This document shows, in pieces, positions 32,767 to 43,592 of a DNA stretch of 64,000 nucleotides. Where the stretch lies: assembly GCF_000367765.1 (NCBI RefSeq), contig NZ_AORI01000012.1, forward strand, positions 62,001-126,000, written 5' to 3'. Every line of letters begins with the position of its first letter. Within the stretch, counting starts at the first letter, position 1. The stretch is from Metamycoplasma auris 15026. Its GTDB lineage: Bacteria > Bacillota_I > Bacilli_A > Mycoplasmatales > Metamycoplasmataceae. Below the pieces are notes generated by a model. The model saw nothing but the letters and a program-made list of their open reading frames with translations. It was not told where the DNA came from and ran no database searches. Position numbers and translations under genes: made by a program.

Positions 32767-33531
32767 TTATTTAACAAATTCTTTAAAAAGTACCTCAAAT
32801 TGTTTAACATTTAGACTTTCAGCACGCGCATTTATAGCAATGTTATTTGCTAAAAAAATAGCTTCTATTTCTTCTTTTTTGTATTTAGTTAGCAAGTTAT
32901 TTAGCAGTTTTTTTCTTTTAAATTGGAAGCATAATTTTATAAAATCTAAATACTTATTTAAATCAAAATTAATTTGGTTTTTAAAAGTAATTTTTAGCAC
33001 CATTGAATCTACTTTGGGAGCTGGATTAAAATTGGAAGCCTTGACAATTAAAACTTTTTTAATCTCAGCCACACTTTGAATTGCAACACTTAATTTACTA
33101 TATTCTTTGGAATTCGGATTTGCAATTAAACGCTGACCAACTTCTTTTTGCACCATAATTACTGCATGTTTTAAATAAATAAAATTATTGATTAACTTAA
33201 AAATAATTGGCGAAGTAATATTATATGGAATATTGCCAATTATTATTCTTTTATTAGATGCCTCTAGATTTGCTTCCAAGAAATCTTGATTTAAGAAATT
33301 AATATTATTAGGTAGTTTTTTATCAATTCAAAGTTGATAAATTTCTTTATCTAATTCATATGCGCTTAAACTCTTAACTTCATTTATAAGTAAATTAGTT
33401 AAAGCCCCAAGTCCTGGACCTATTTCAATAACATCTTCATTTGCAACACAAGCGGCGTCTACTATTTGTTTTTGAATATCTTTATTTATTAAAAAATTTT
33501 GCCCAAAGCTTTTTTTTGCTTTTATTTCCAT
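32767..33531 (-). CDS. rsmA: 16S rRNA dimethyladenosine transferase
   Basis: 254 residues. KKSFGQNFL, the SAM-binding EIGPGLGALT and the catalytic NIPYNITSP are all present, followed by a helical C-terminal domain. RsmA (KsgA) dimethylates two adjacent adenines near the 3' end of 16S rRNA in late 30S assembly. It starts only 3 bp after tatD, and tatD touches mtnN, so the three form an operon. One TGA-Trp joins the halves. Confidence 0.95.
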
Positions 33532-33534
33532 AAA

Positions 33535-34302
33535 TTAAACTCCAAAAACATTTTTAATATTATCCCTTATTTGCTTAACAAAATCTTCTTCACTTATTTC
33601 CTTAAGAGTTGCTATATATGCATATGTATATTTGACATATGGACTAATATTAGGTTTACCACGCATTGGTGTAGGCGCTAAATAGGGAGTGTCAGTTTCA
33701 ACAAACATCCGGTTTATTGGAATTTCTTTGACTGCTTCTTGTAAGCTTTTGGCATTTTTAAATGTCACAACGCCAGAAATTGAAAAAAAGATATTCTTAT
33801 AAGGAAGTAATCTTCTAACAAATTCCGCATCGCCACTGAATGAATGCATTACAATCTTAAGATTTTTATATTCATCTTTAGTAATAATCTTAAAAGCATC
33901 TTCAAGGGCATCTCTTATATGAAGCATCGCAACGATATTATTTTTTTTAGCTACTTCTAGCTGAGAGATAAATGATTCTTTTTGAATTTCTTTCGAAGGA
34001 GAATCTTCATAATGATAATCAAGTCCAAATTCACCAATTGCAATTACATCATCATTGATTATTGATTGCAAAAATTCGCCATCTTCTTTCCCTTGGGCTA
34101 GCGTTGGATGAATGCCAATAATTGGATGCATAAAATCTTTATCCTTGGCACATAATTCAAGTAGTTCAATTGAATCTTCTTTGGATGTGCCAACAATAAA
34201 GATTTTTTCAAGATCTTGCTTTTTTCAATCGCTTACTACTGCATAAGGATCTGAATAATATTCTTTAAAAGGATGTGTATGAATATCAATATATTTAGGC
34301 AT
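33535..34302 (-). CDS. tatD: TatD-family metal-dependent hydrolase
   Basis: 255 residues. The metal-binding DIHTHPF begins the protein. AIGEFGLDYHY, MLHIRDA, MHSFSGDAEF and FVETDTPYL follow in TatD order. TatD proteins are cytoplasmic 3'-5' exonucleases or DNases of the amidohydrolase fold. ATG 34302 follows the mtnN stop without a gap; AAGGAG lies inside the end of mtnN, so translation is coupled. Confidence 0.93.
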
Positions 34303-35004
34303 TTAAATCTCCTTAAGAGTTGCTAAAAAAACTTCTAAGACTTGCTTTTTTCAATCATTCATTCTTGTTAAATAATAATTTTCAGTCGCAAATAAATTAT
34401 CAGAAACAACTTTGATTGCAGCTATTTCAATATTAAGGGAATTTGCAACTTTAATTAAAGAACAAACTTCCATATCAAGTAGCGAAGTGCTACTAAAATT
34501 AATTTCAATAGTTTTTATATCATTAAAAGCAAAAAATCGATCAGCACTTAAGATATTACTAAATTCCAAATTTAAAAATTGCTTAAGTTTGGAATTTAGG
34601 TTTTTTGATGTTTGAAACTCATATTCATTGTCAGGCAGCTGACCTAATTTATAACCTTCAATTGCCCTTAAGTCAACATCAAAAAAATAAGCTTTATCAA
34701 TTAAAAAAGTTTGTGTTATTTTATTTTCTTTTTTTGAGCTTCCCACTGGACCTATATTAATGATATTTGTAACACAAAATCCTGCTTCTTTAAGTTTTCA
34801 AATTGCATTAGTTAAAGCAAAAGAAGCATTAGTTTTGCCAACTCCACAAATTAGTAGTGCATAGTCTTTTTGAAAAACTAGGTTAGTATAAATAGACAAG
34901 CTAATTTGTTTATATTGATAAAGAACTTGATTCAAAATATTCGTCTTTGAATCAAGGTTAATTTCAGTTTGTTCAGCAAAAATAAATAATGTAATTTTCT
35001 TCAT
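34303..35004 (-). CDS. mtnN: 5'-methylthioadenosine/S-adenosylhomocysteine nucleosidase
   Basis: 233 residues. It is a divergent member, with ALLICGVGKTNAS, INIGPVGSS, ILSADRFF, LLDMEVCSL (ribose-binding Met-Glu) and VVSDNL. The enzyme removes adenine from by-products of SAM use; the neighbouring rsmA makes SAH, so the grouping is sensible. The adenine can be recycled by Apt (2383-2904). The start at 35004 has no clear ribosome site. Confidence 0.8.
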
Positions 35005-35032
35005 AAATTAAGAGTGATTTTTTATTTTTAGA

Positions 35033-35066
35033 ATAAAAAATTCTTGGCCTTTTTTATCCAAGAACT
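35033..35066 (-). terminator. Terminator after rpmB
   Basis: On the minus strand TTCTTGG and CCAAGAA pair, followed by six T. Confidence 0.8.
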
Positions 35067-35081
35067 TATTATATATTGAAA

Positions 35082-35279
35082 TTAAGCTACTAAACCATAT
35101 TTTTTTAAAGTACGTGCATTCTTTGCAGTAACTCTTACAGTTTTTTTAGATCCATTGTCAGCTAGAACGGTTACTTTTTGCAAGTTAAGATCAAAAGTTC
35201 TTTTTGTGGTGTTAAGTGCATGTGATCTTTTGTTACCACTTAAAGCTTTTTGACCTGTTAATTGATCTCTTCCTGGCAT
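35082..35279 (-). CDS. rpmB: 50S ribosomal protein L28
   Basis: 65 residues, normal for L28. [15 protein letters not shown] and a lysine-rich end with [11 protein letters not shown] are typical. The start MPGRDQLTG and the AAGGAG site are clear. It is a single gene with its own terminator. Confidence 0.95.
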   Translation of the reverse strand: MPGRDQLTGQKALSGNKRSHALNTTKRTFDLNLQKVTVLADNGSKKTVRVTAKNARTLKKYGLVA

Positions 35280-35353
35280 GATTTCTCCTTATAAAGTATT
35301 ACATAAAAATAGTTATCTTAATATTTTATATTAAATTGATTTTATTTTAAAAA

Positions 35354-35590
35354 TTAATTTGATTTTGAAATGTTATCTTGTGGCGCTTTTTTAATGATAT
35401 AAACTTGGTCATCAATTCAAACTACATCACCAACTTTTATTTTGGCATTTCTTCCTGGCGCTTCTTTGTCATTAATTCTTACATTGTGGACTTTTAAAAA
35501 ATATTTTGTTAATCCTCCTGTGCGACATAAGGAAGTTTTTTTAAGAAATTGACTTAGTTTAATTTCTTCTCCGTATATTTCAATTTTCAT
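35354..35590 (-). CDS. S4-domain RNA-binding protein (YaaA/RlbA type)
   Basis: 78 residues of a single S4 domain: KLSQFLKKTSLCRTGGLTKY, then VRINDKEAPGRNAKIKVGD. The gene sits directly after dnaN (one base between stop and ATG), as in the dnaA-dnaN-yaaA-recF order of Gram-positives; recF does not follow. The small protein is thought to act on ribosomal RNA or ribosome assembly. It has a short charged tail. Confidence 0.85.
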
Positions 35591-35591
35591 C

Positions 35592-36689
35592 CTAGAAACC
35601 TCTTTGTGGTGTAATTAAATGAAATAAATTTGGATTTGATTCTGAAGTAATAACAATCCGCATTTTATCGGCCGTTAAAGATAATTTAATTTCATCATCA
35701 AAACTTTGAATTGCATCTTTTAAAAATCTTGAATTAAGGGCTAATTTCAATTCAGGTTCAGTGTAACTGAAGTTTTTAGATTTAATTTCTGCATTGGCTA
35801 TTTCTTCACGTGTAGATAAAATAGTTAACAAATCATCTTTGATATAAAGTTTGATTTTATTGTAATTTTCAGAAATAATAACAGAGGCTTTATTTAACAA
35901 CTCATTTAACTCTTTTTTAGAAATTAAAAGTGTGCTAGCAAAGGTTTTTGGAATGATTCTTGAAACATCCAAATAAACTTGGTCTACCACTTTTGATTCA
36001 ATGATAGAGCCATCCATTTCAAACAAGATTTTTTGGTCTGAAATGTTTAAAATCACATCGCCATTATAATCAAAGTTTAATAAATCTTTAAGATTTTTAG
36101 CTAAAACACTAATGTTGAAATTAATATCGCTATCAATCTCAATAACTTCTTCAGCATAACGATATTTATCAGTAGCTATTAGTTTTAGTTGTCCATTTTG
36201 TGCTGAAAGATTAATGCAGCATAAAATGATATTCGTTTCAAGCACACTTGCAGCAACAGCCACATTTTTAACCATACTCTTAAACTTTTGTCATTTAATT
36301 TTAACTTGATCTCCATAGATTGAAAAATCAATCACTGGATATTCAAATGCATTGTAAAGATTCAAAATATAATGGTCATTTTCAGTTTTTACTTCAAGCT
36401 TTGTTTCGTTTGCTTCTAATATAATGTCATTGTCCAATTTTTTAATGATGCTGCGAAACAAATGTAAGTCAATTAAAATTTTCCCTGGCTTAATAATTTC
36501 AGCTTCCAAAAAAGTTATGATACTATGTTTTACACTAATTGTGCCATTGGAACCAATTAGAGTAATTTGGTTGCCTTCAGCAACAATTAAAATACCTTTT
36601 AATTCTGGAATAAATGGATTGGGATCAATTGCTTTTGCTACTCTTTCAATAACTTGGTCCAATAGCAGTTTATTAATTCTTAATTTCAT
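35592..36689 (-). CDS. dnaN: DNA polymerase III sliding clamp (beta)
   Basis: 365 residues. The three-domain clamp shows MKLRINKLLLDQVIERVAKAI-like DnaN start features (kept short here), a central LIATDKYRYAEEVIE and an end LFHLITPQRGF. It encircles DNA and tethers polymerase. It lies 13 bp after dnaA with an AAGGA site, in the conserved dnaA-dnaN operon. One TGA-Trp joins two parts. Confidence 0.94.
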
Positions 36690-36702
36690 TTTTTTATCCT
36701 TT

Positions 36703-38076
36703 TTAGATTATTTTCTTTAATATGTTTTGAATCTTATCAATTGCATTTTTTAATGAAGAGTTGCTTTGCATATTTGCCTCAATTCAATTTAGCGAAGCTA
36801 TAATTGTTGAGTGTGCTTGGTTACCTACCATTTTGCCTATTTCTTTAAGTGTAAAATCAAAATTATTTTTTAAAAAATAAGTAATGATTTTTCTTGGAAT
36901 AACAATTTCTTGAGTTCGACTACTACTCATGATTTTTTTCTTATCAACATTGTAGTATTTGCAAACAGTTTCAATAATTCGCTCAGGTGTAATGCTTTCT
37001 TTTGATCTTGTGACATTTTTAAAAATGCTTTGCATTGTTTGTAAATCATAAGTAAAGAAATCATCTCCTTCAGCAAATAATTTAATCCGACTAATGGCTC
37101 CTTCAATAGAACGAATGGAAGATGAAAAATTTCTTGCGATATATCTAAGAGCATTATCTTCCCAAAGTTCCACATTAATATTATTCTCTTTCAGTTTGAA
37201 CTTCAAAATTGAAATAACATCTTCAAGCTGTAGATTATTAATTTCAATTGTTAGCCCGCCTTCAAATCTCGTTAGAAATCTTTGTTCAAAACCCCCAAGG
37301 TCACTAGGTCCTTTATCTGCACAAAAAATAATTTGTTTGTTATTTGTTTTCATTATGTTTATCACATTAAACAAAACATTCAGTGTACTTTCTTTACTAC
37401 CATATTGCTGTACATCATCAAACATCAAACAATCATAAGAGGTTAATTCATCAATAATCTTATTAATTTGTTCTTGGTTTTTTTGTCTTAATTGTTCTAC
37501 TAGTCTTCTTGTTAAAATATCCGGATTAATATATAAACAAGTTTTATTTTGTTTAGCAAACTCATTTCCTATTGCATGTAGTAAATGCGTTTTTCCAAGT
37601 CCACTATTTGAATGAATAAAAAGCGGATTATATTCATCAGTATATTGTAAACAAATTCTTCTAGCAGCCTTTAGTGCCATCTTATTGAAATTTCCCACAG
37701 CATAATTATCAAAAGTTAGATTGTTTTTTACATTATTATTAATCTTTGTTTCAACTTCATTTGCAACTATGAAACTCGAATTTTCTTTATTATTAAGTTC
37801 TTTAATTTCATCAAGTGAACTAACAAAAATAATAAAAACTTTTTTTTCTAGAGCATTAGTAATTGCGCGCTGAATTGTTTCAAGAAATCTAGACTTTATA
37901 AAATCAATAATGTGGCTTGGAACTAAAACATAAGCATTACTGTTTGAAAAATAAACAAGTTTTAAGCTTGAAAAAAAACTGTTATATGTCATTTCATCAC
38001 TTGCTGTATTTTTTAGTTCATTTTGAAAAATTTGATTACTAATATTTAGATTTAATTCTTCATCTTTATATTTCAT
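36703..38076 (-). CDS. dnaA: Chromosomal replication initiator DnaA
   Basis: 457 residues. Domain III has Walker A SNSGLGKTHLLHAIG, Walker B CLMFDDVQ and the arginine-finger area FEQRFLTRFEGG. Domain IV has IPRKIITYFLKNN and ends with VGNQAHSTI, where most DnaAs have GGRDHST. DnaA binds boxes in the adjacent spacer and opens the origin. A TATAAT box at 38085-38090 lies eight bases before ATG 38076, with no ribosome site, so the transcript is nearly leaderless. Replication-linked autoregulation by DnaA binding nearby is likely. Confidence 0.95.
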
Positions 38077-38084
38077 ATCTTAAA

Positions 38085-38090
38085 ATTATA
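38085..38090 (-). promoter_or_regulatory. dnaA -10 box, near-leaderless
   Basis: TATAAT on the minus strand, eight nucleotides before the dnaA ATG. Confidence 0.6.
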
Positions 38091-38145
38091 TTTTATTGAT
38101 AAGTATGCGAATTTAAATGTGAATTAATTAACTTTTTAAACATAA

Positions 38146-38165
38146 TTATTAACATTTTATTAACA
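38146..38165 (+). promoter_or_regulatory. Paired DnaA boxes
   Basis: Two copies of TTATTAACA separated by two bases (38146-38154, 38157-38165), on the same face of the helix. They lie about 70 bp upstream of dnaA. Confidence 0.65.
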
Positions 38166-38679
38166 CTATAAAAACTTATTTTTATTCTTAAATTAAGTTG
38201 AAAAAATATACCTATTTACTTAATTGACATCGCTTTTGTTAGTTACTTAAAAAATGTTAAAAAGTAAGTTAATAAATGTGTTATTTATAATAAAAAAACA
38301 AAATAGCAATAAGCTAAATTAAGTTAATTTATTTTCCTTTTTAATTTGTTTTTTTAAAATGAAAAATGACAAAAAAACAACTGAAACTGAAGTGAATTTA
38401 TTGAAATTAAGTCTTGTTAAGTCTAAAAATAACTTAAGACTTTTGCTTAAATTATTTGGTGTTTTTTTAAGATTAAAATACCCTTTTAAAGCAATATAGA
38501 AATCCTTAAGTTAGATTTCAAATAATTAGTTATATTTCTAAGTGAAATAATTAATTTAAGAGTAATAAATTTATGATGAATTTGATAAAATACTTTTACT
38601 AGATTTTTGGTAAAATATTAAGAAGTATTTTAATCTAATAAAAAATCTTAATTAATAATTAAAAAGGAGAAGGATTCAT

Positions 38680-38826
38680 ATGAAAAGAACATATCAACCT
38701 AAGAAACGTAAACACATTAAAGTGCACGGTTTTATGGCTAGAATGCAAACTAAAAATGGTCGTAAAGTCTTAGCTGCTAGACGTGCTAAAGGTAGACATA
38801 AATTAACTGTATCAGATGAAAAATAA
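38680..38826 (+). CDS. rpmH: 50S ribosomal protein L34
   Basis: 48 residues: [20 protein letters not shown] and [14 protein letters not shown] mark L34. Start ATG 38680 has a long AAGGAGAAGGA site. It heads the rightward operon rpmH-rnpA-yidC away from the origin. Confidence 0.97.
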   Translation: MKRTYQPKKRKHIKVHGFMARMQTKNGRKVLAARRAKGRHKLTVSDEK

Positions 38827-38871
38827 TTAGAAATCCAATTTAAAAATTAAATTTGAATTTTAATAAGCTTT

Positions 38872-39204
38872 ATGGACAAAAAAAACGTTGTCAAAAAAAA
38901 TTGGGAATTTCAAAAAATAATTGATAGTCGCAATCAAATTATTTCAAGAAATCTAATTGTTTATTTCACTAGATCTGACCATTTTAGAGTAGGAATTTCA
39001 ATCCCTAAACAATTTGCAAATGCAGTTCAAAGAAATCACTATAAAAATCAAATAAGAGCAATCTTAAGAAAAATGGACACAAATAATATCAACTATGATA
39101 CTGTCATCATTGCAAGAAAAAATTTTCTTAATTTATCTTGAGAGCAAAAAATATTGGCAGTTCACAAAATTTATGAAAGGATAAGTAATGGCAAAAAATC
39201 ATAA
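38872..39204 (+). CDS. rnpA: Ribonuclease P protein component
   Basis: 110 residues. FRVGISIPKQFANAVQRNHYKNQIR is the RnpA signature (RVGISIPK then A-x-x-R-N-x-x-K). It binds the RNase P RNA in tRNA 5' processing. One TGA-Trp lies near the end. Its last 17 bases overlap the start of yidC, an unusually tight coupling. No strong ribosome site is seen before ATG 38872. Confidence 0.93.
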
Positions 39205-41221
39205 TTCTAAACATTATGATGCGTTTAGAATTAACAAAACGCCTGAAGACAAGCAACCAAAATATATTTGGAAAAAAGTTTGAAAATGAATTAAGATTGC
39301 TTTCATTATCTTTTTTATTTCAATTGGTCTTGTAGGTTGCGTCCAATCGTTTGCGACAAAATCAGGAAACAAAGTTGGTAGCGGGCATGAAATCTATACT
39401 AAAGCTGACTATGTTTCACCAAATATTGCTACTCTAAGATGAAATGAAGATCGAAACGAATTTATTGTTCCTAACACTAATTCAAAAACAGGTATTGTTG
39501 CCAATACATATCTTGGTTTAGAAGATAAAAAGCAAATTGAAGCCTTAAGAGAACAAGATAAAAATAATGGTGGAACTTATGGCATTTATGGTGGAACTTC
39601 ATTTGCTCTTCAACTACAAAAACCAAACCATTCAAATTCCGCAAACAAAACAAGTTGACAAAATATTTCCAATATTAACATCACAAACAAAGACGGAGAA
39701 AGAGGTGTTGTTTATGGAAATGGAAAAAACCATATTTATGTTAACTTTGGTGATGCTAAAGGAAATGGAAAAACCCAAACATATACACCAGTAAATGAAA
39801 TAAAAAACATTTATATTCCATCTTCAATCGTCTTTGAAACATATAATAAATACGAAAAACAAGAAGATGGTAAAGAAGATAAGGTTATTTTTAAAACAGA
39901 TTACTCGCATATTAAGAAGTTAAATATCTCAAAAACTTCTCTATCAACAATTGCAACTAAAAACATAGATAACATTCTTCTTTCAGATATTTTTACAACA
40001 TTAGTTGGCGAAACTTTTAAAATTTGAGTTAATGATCCAAATAATCGTTCTGGTTTTGCCCAAGCAATTGCAAAGAAAAATAACAAATCAATTGAAGATT
40101 TAAAGAAACTAAGCAATGCACAATTAATTGATGAATGAAATGCCTATATCTTAAAGTTTAAAGATTCAGTTGGCCCTGGAAAAATAAGTAAAAAAGAAGG
40201 ATTTGAACTAAATAAAATCTTTAATGCAACTGCTGCAATGTTCAACAGTTACACTCAAATTACTTCTTTAAGTAAATCTAACTATAAGATTAAAGATGAA
40301 AAATTAAATGCTGAAGTAAATCTTTATCAATATTCACCAATTAATCCATCAGGTAACTATAATGAAGCAGCTTGAAAAAACAACTTGTTGTCAGCTGATT
40401 CATTAATTCCTCAAAAGCATATCATAACATATAAAGATCACTGAAGCTATGGACCATTTTATGGATTCTTTATGTATCCAGTATCACAATTTATGAATGC
40501 TATCATAAGAAGTTTAGGTACGACTGGTTGAAGCATTGTTTTAGCATTAGTTATTACTGTTATTATTGTTAGACTTATTACTTTCTTTTTAACTGCTAAA
40601 TCTGTCTTTAGTACACAAAAAATGGAAGAACTAAACCAAAAGAAAGCAAAAATTGATGCCAAATATCAAGCATACAAAGCTGATAAACAAATGCAACAAA
40701 GAAAACAAATGGAGATAGCTGAACTATACAAAAAAGAAAAAATTTCTCCTTTTTCACAGCTTGTATCTTCATTTATAACGCTTCCTATATTAATCGTTGT
40801 CTTTAGAATTATTTCAACGCTACCAGAAATTAAGCAAGCATTTCTATACTCAGTGCAACTTTCAGCAACTTCACTATATAGAGTATTTAAAGCTGGTGAG
40901 ATGCAATATCTACCTATCTTAATTCTTTCTGTCGGAGTGCAAATTGTAGCGCAATTTATGCCTAAAATTCTGCAGCTGCGCAAAAAGAAATTCTTACGTG
41001 TCGATGCTTACCAAAAAGCTGAAATGAAAAAGGCAAGTAAAAAAACAATTCTTCTCCCTATAATTCTTTCATTTATTGGTGTCCTATTTAGTGCCGGATT
41101 GCAAATTTATTGAATCATAGGTGGTATATTTACTATTATTCAAAGTGTCATTGTCCATTACATTCAAAAAACAAAATGATACAAGAATAAATTAAGTCCA
41201 TGATTGTTTAAAACAGTATAA
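39188..41221 (+). CDS. yidC: Membrane protein insertase YidC
   Basis: 677 residues. An N-terminal hydrophobic segment ends in a lipobox-like SIGLVGC. A large soluble domain of about 380 residues lies outside the membrane. The insertase core (about 430-670) has YPVSQFMNAIIRSLG, then IVLALVITVIIVRLI, then QKKAKIDAKYQAYKADKQMQ, KISPFSQLVSSFITLPI and the last TM IIGGIFTIIQSVIVHY. YidC inserts membrane proteins with or without Sec. Gram-positive homologues lack such a big ectodomain, but mycoplasma ones often have one. It starts inside rnpA with AAAGGA. Confidence 0.93.
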
Positions 41222-41226
41222 ATGAA

Positions 41227-41259
41227 AAATCAAGCAATTAAATTAAGCTTGATTTTTTT
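41227..41259 (+). terminator. Terminator after yidC
   Basis: AAATCAAGC and GCTTGATTT pair over eleven bases, followed by a T-run. Confidence 0.8.
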
Positions 41260-41283
41260 ATTTTTATTTTTCTGGAAACTAAC

Positions 41284-41694
41284 CTACACAACTAATTGAG
41301 TTGAGATTGCTTCATTTTCATATTTTTTATAATGAATTAAACTGATTGAAGAAGCAAATATTGCATAGATTGAAACAAAAGGAATAATTAAAATTACAGC
41401 TAAAAGAAATCTAACAAACATTTTTCTATCATTTTTCTTTTTTGCTAGCAAAATGCCTTTAATTGAATTAATGATTACAAGCATTGCGCTAATAAAAAAT
41501 ATTCCAAAAACAACACTATAACTTATTCCATAGGGAATAAAATTAAAACCTTCTTCACTTTTTAGTTTGATATATAATGCAATTGCAACAGAAATAAGCA
41601 TCACTAAACTAACAAGGAATCAAAGTCCGCTTCAAAATTGGAAGCGGCATATTACATATTCATCTGTCTTTTTTTGTTTTGGATTTTTTTCCAT
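41284..41694 (-). CDS. Small membrane protein of unknown function
   Basis: 136 residues with three hydrophobic segments: about 23-43 (SGLWFLVSLVMLISVAIALY), 55-78 and 95-118. The N-terminus is basic and polar (MEKNPKQKKTDEY). An AAAGGA site precedes ATG 41694. Two TGA-Trp codons lie at the first segment. It is convergent with yidC. No family was recognised. Confidence 0.65.
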
Positions 41695-41836
41695 ATTTTT
41701 TCCTTTTATAGCAATAAAAAAAGCTATTTATTTGTGGCTAAAATTACTATTATTACAATTAGTTATTAATTATATAATTATAATATTAAATAATCTTAAT
41801 AGATTGCTTAAAAAGCAATTACTAAGTAGGTATAAA

Positions 41837-42844
41837 ATGAAATTAAAAGATTATATTTCAATATATTTTTTTAAGACAAATAAGATTTCAAAAATCTACA
41901 AAAAAAACGACATTGTCACACTGCAATTTTTTCAAAGACATGATAATGTCAAACTGTGTGGGATTAATGAAGTTTTAAATTTGCTAAAAAAACATACTGA
42001 TATTAAAAAATACACAATTAGATATTTAGAAGAAGGTAGCATCATTAACAATAAAGAAGTTGTCCTTGAACTAGAAGGACATTATTCTTTATTTGGCATT
42101 TGAGAAGGAATTATTGATGGCATTCTAGCGCGTCAAACTTCGATTGCAACAAATGCCTACTATATAAAAAAAGAAGCTAAAAACAAGCAAGTTGTAAGTA
42201 TGGCAGATCGAGCCGACCATTACATTAACCAGCTTAATGATGCCTATGCACTTGAAGTAGGAGGTATCGATAATCACTCTACTTTAGCTGCTTCTTCTTT
42301 TAATTACAAAAAAACATATGGCAGTATGCCACATGCTTTAATTCAAATGTTTAATGGTGACACTCTAAAAGCAGTAGAAGCTTTCCATGAAACATTTCCA
42401 AATGATAATCTAATTGCCTTAGTTGATTTTAATAACGACGTCATTAAAGACTCTTTAATTTGTTTAAATAAATTTAAAAAAGATTTATGAGGAATAAGAG
42501 TTGACACCTCCCAAGGTGTTTCTGACAAAATGTTTGAAAATGAAGAGCAAAAAGAATATGGCGTAACTCCAAATCAAATTAAAAGATTAAGAGAAGCACT
42601 AGATAAAAATAATGGTCGTCATGTAAAAATTATTGTTTCTTCTGGTTTTAATGCTAAAAGAATTAAAGAATTTGAAGACCTAAATACACCTGTTGATATT
42701 TATGGAGTGGGCGCTTCTTTACTAAAAATATGAATTAATTTCAGTGCTGATGCAACAAAATTAAATGGTAATTTAGTAGCAAAAGTAGGTAGACACTACA
42801 GCCAAAATAAAAGATTAAAAATCTATAAAGGAGAAAAACTCTAA
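41837..42844 (+). CDS. pncB: Nicotinate phosphoribosyltransferase
   Basis: 335 residues, the short mycoplasma form. IWEGIIDGILARQTSIATNAYY (the conserved LARxTS part), FDSxxN-like SMADRADHY, IRVDTSQGVSDKMF and VDIYGVGASLL mark the PRTase fold. The enzyme links nicotinic acid and PRPP to give nicotinate mononucleotide for NAD. The nicotinamidase-like gene at 20422-20952 can supply its substrate. ATG 41837 has only a weak site. The stop overlaps the next start (TAATG). Confidence 0.85.
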
Positions 42845-43491
42845 TGAATGAAAATGAAATCAAAAGAAAAAACATTAAAGATTCCATTTTAAATATTCTT
42901 GGTTTTTTTGTCATTTTTGCTTTTTTAGCAATTGGGATCATTCTTTTTTTAGGTGCCACTAAAAAACTTGGGAAAATTAATTTAGCTGGCATTATTGCTT
43001 GTTATATTTTTGGAAGTTTATTTTTACTTATTTTTCTTTTAATTATTATAAAAATTATTTTAATTCTTAAATCCCAAAACAAATATGCCAAACAAGCAAT
43101 TGATGTCAATAAATTATTTGAAGATATGCCCCTAAATGATGAAGAAAAAAAAGTCAATGCTCTATTCCTAGATGCTTTTAGTTCTGAGATAAATAATCTA
43201 AATATTTTGTTTGGTGCATTCTATGAAATTGAAAAGAAAAGATATAAAAAAGAAATTGATTTAACTTCTTCAAAAATCAGGATGCTAATGCAAAAAATGA
43301 TTATGGAGGGCATTGAAGAATTTGGTTTTTTTGATTTATATTTAGTCATTGATTTTGCCAAAACAATCAATAAAAAATTCATCTGAAAAAGTGATTTTAA
43401 AAAATATAAAACTTACTTTACTTACATAAGAAATATTCATCAAACAGCAGATGATTATATTTATGATAAATATATCAATGTCCAACAATAA
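42844..43491 (+). CDS. Membrane protein of unknown function, coupled to pncB
   Basis: 215 residues. Two TM segments (about 18-39, NILGFFVIFAFLAIGIILF, and 50-74) precede a mixed, mostly helical cytoplasmic domain of about 140 residues with no known motif. The ATG overlaps the pncB stop, so it is translated from the same message, and a role linked to NAD salvage or simply co-expression is possible. AAAGGAGA lies inside the end of pncB. Confidence 0.65.
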
Positions 43492-43507
43492 AGACTTTTA
43501 AAAACTA

Positions 43508-43548
43508 ATAAAAGATTGCCCTTTAAAAATTAGAGCAATCTTTTTTTT
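43508..43548 (+). terminator. Terminator after the pncB operon
   Basis: AAAGATTGC and GCAATCTTT pair over about 15 bases with a long T-run. Confidence 0.85.
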
Positions 43549-43566
43549 ATTAGTTTTTTTAGATTA

Positions 43567-43592
43567 AAAAAATGCTGAAGGTGCAGCATTTT
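43567..43592 (-). terminator. Terminator after the DHH genes
   Basis: On the minus strand AATGCTG-CACCTT-CAGCATT and a T-run, overlapping the stop codon. Confidence 0.85.

Larger units (their letters stand above)
38077..38679. other. oriC: Probable origin of replication (oriC)
   Basis: 603 bp without a gene, extremely AT-rich, between divergent dnaA-dnaN and rpmH-rnpA-yidC, the classical origin context. Two perfect TTATTAACA boxes (DnaA-box variant of TTATCCACA) lie at 38146-38154 and 38157-38165, eleven bp apart, i.e. one helical turn. An eight-of-nine reverse match, AGTTAATAA, is at 38267-38275. Many A/T runs could serve as the unwinding element. A -10-like TAAAAT at 38611-38616 precedes rpmH. 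Confidence 0.85.

Noticed and set aside
32502-32814. Two overlapping plus-strand frames across the tRNA-Arg and tRNA-Cys genes
   Set aside because: They are antisense to tRNA genes; such translations are a classic database artefact.
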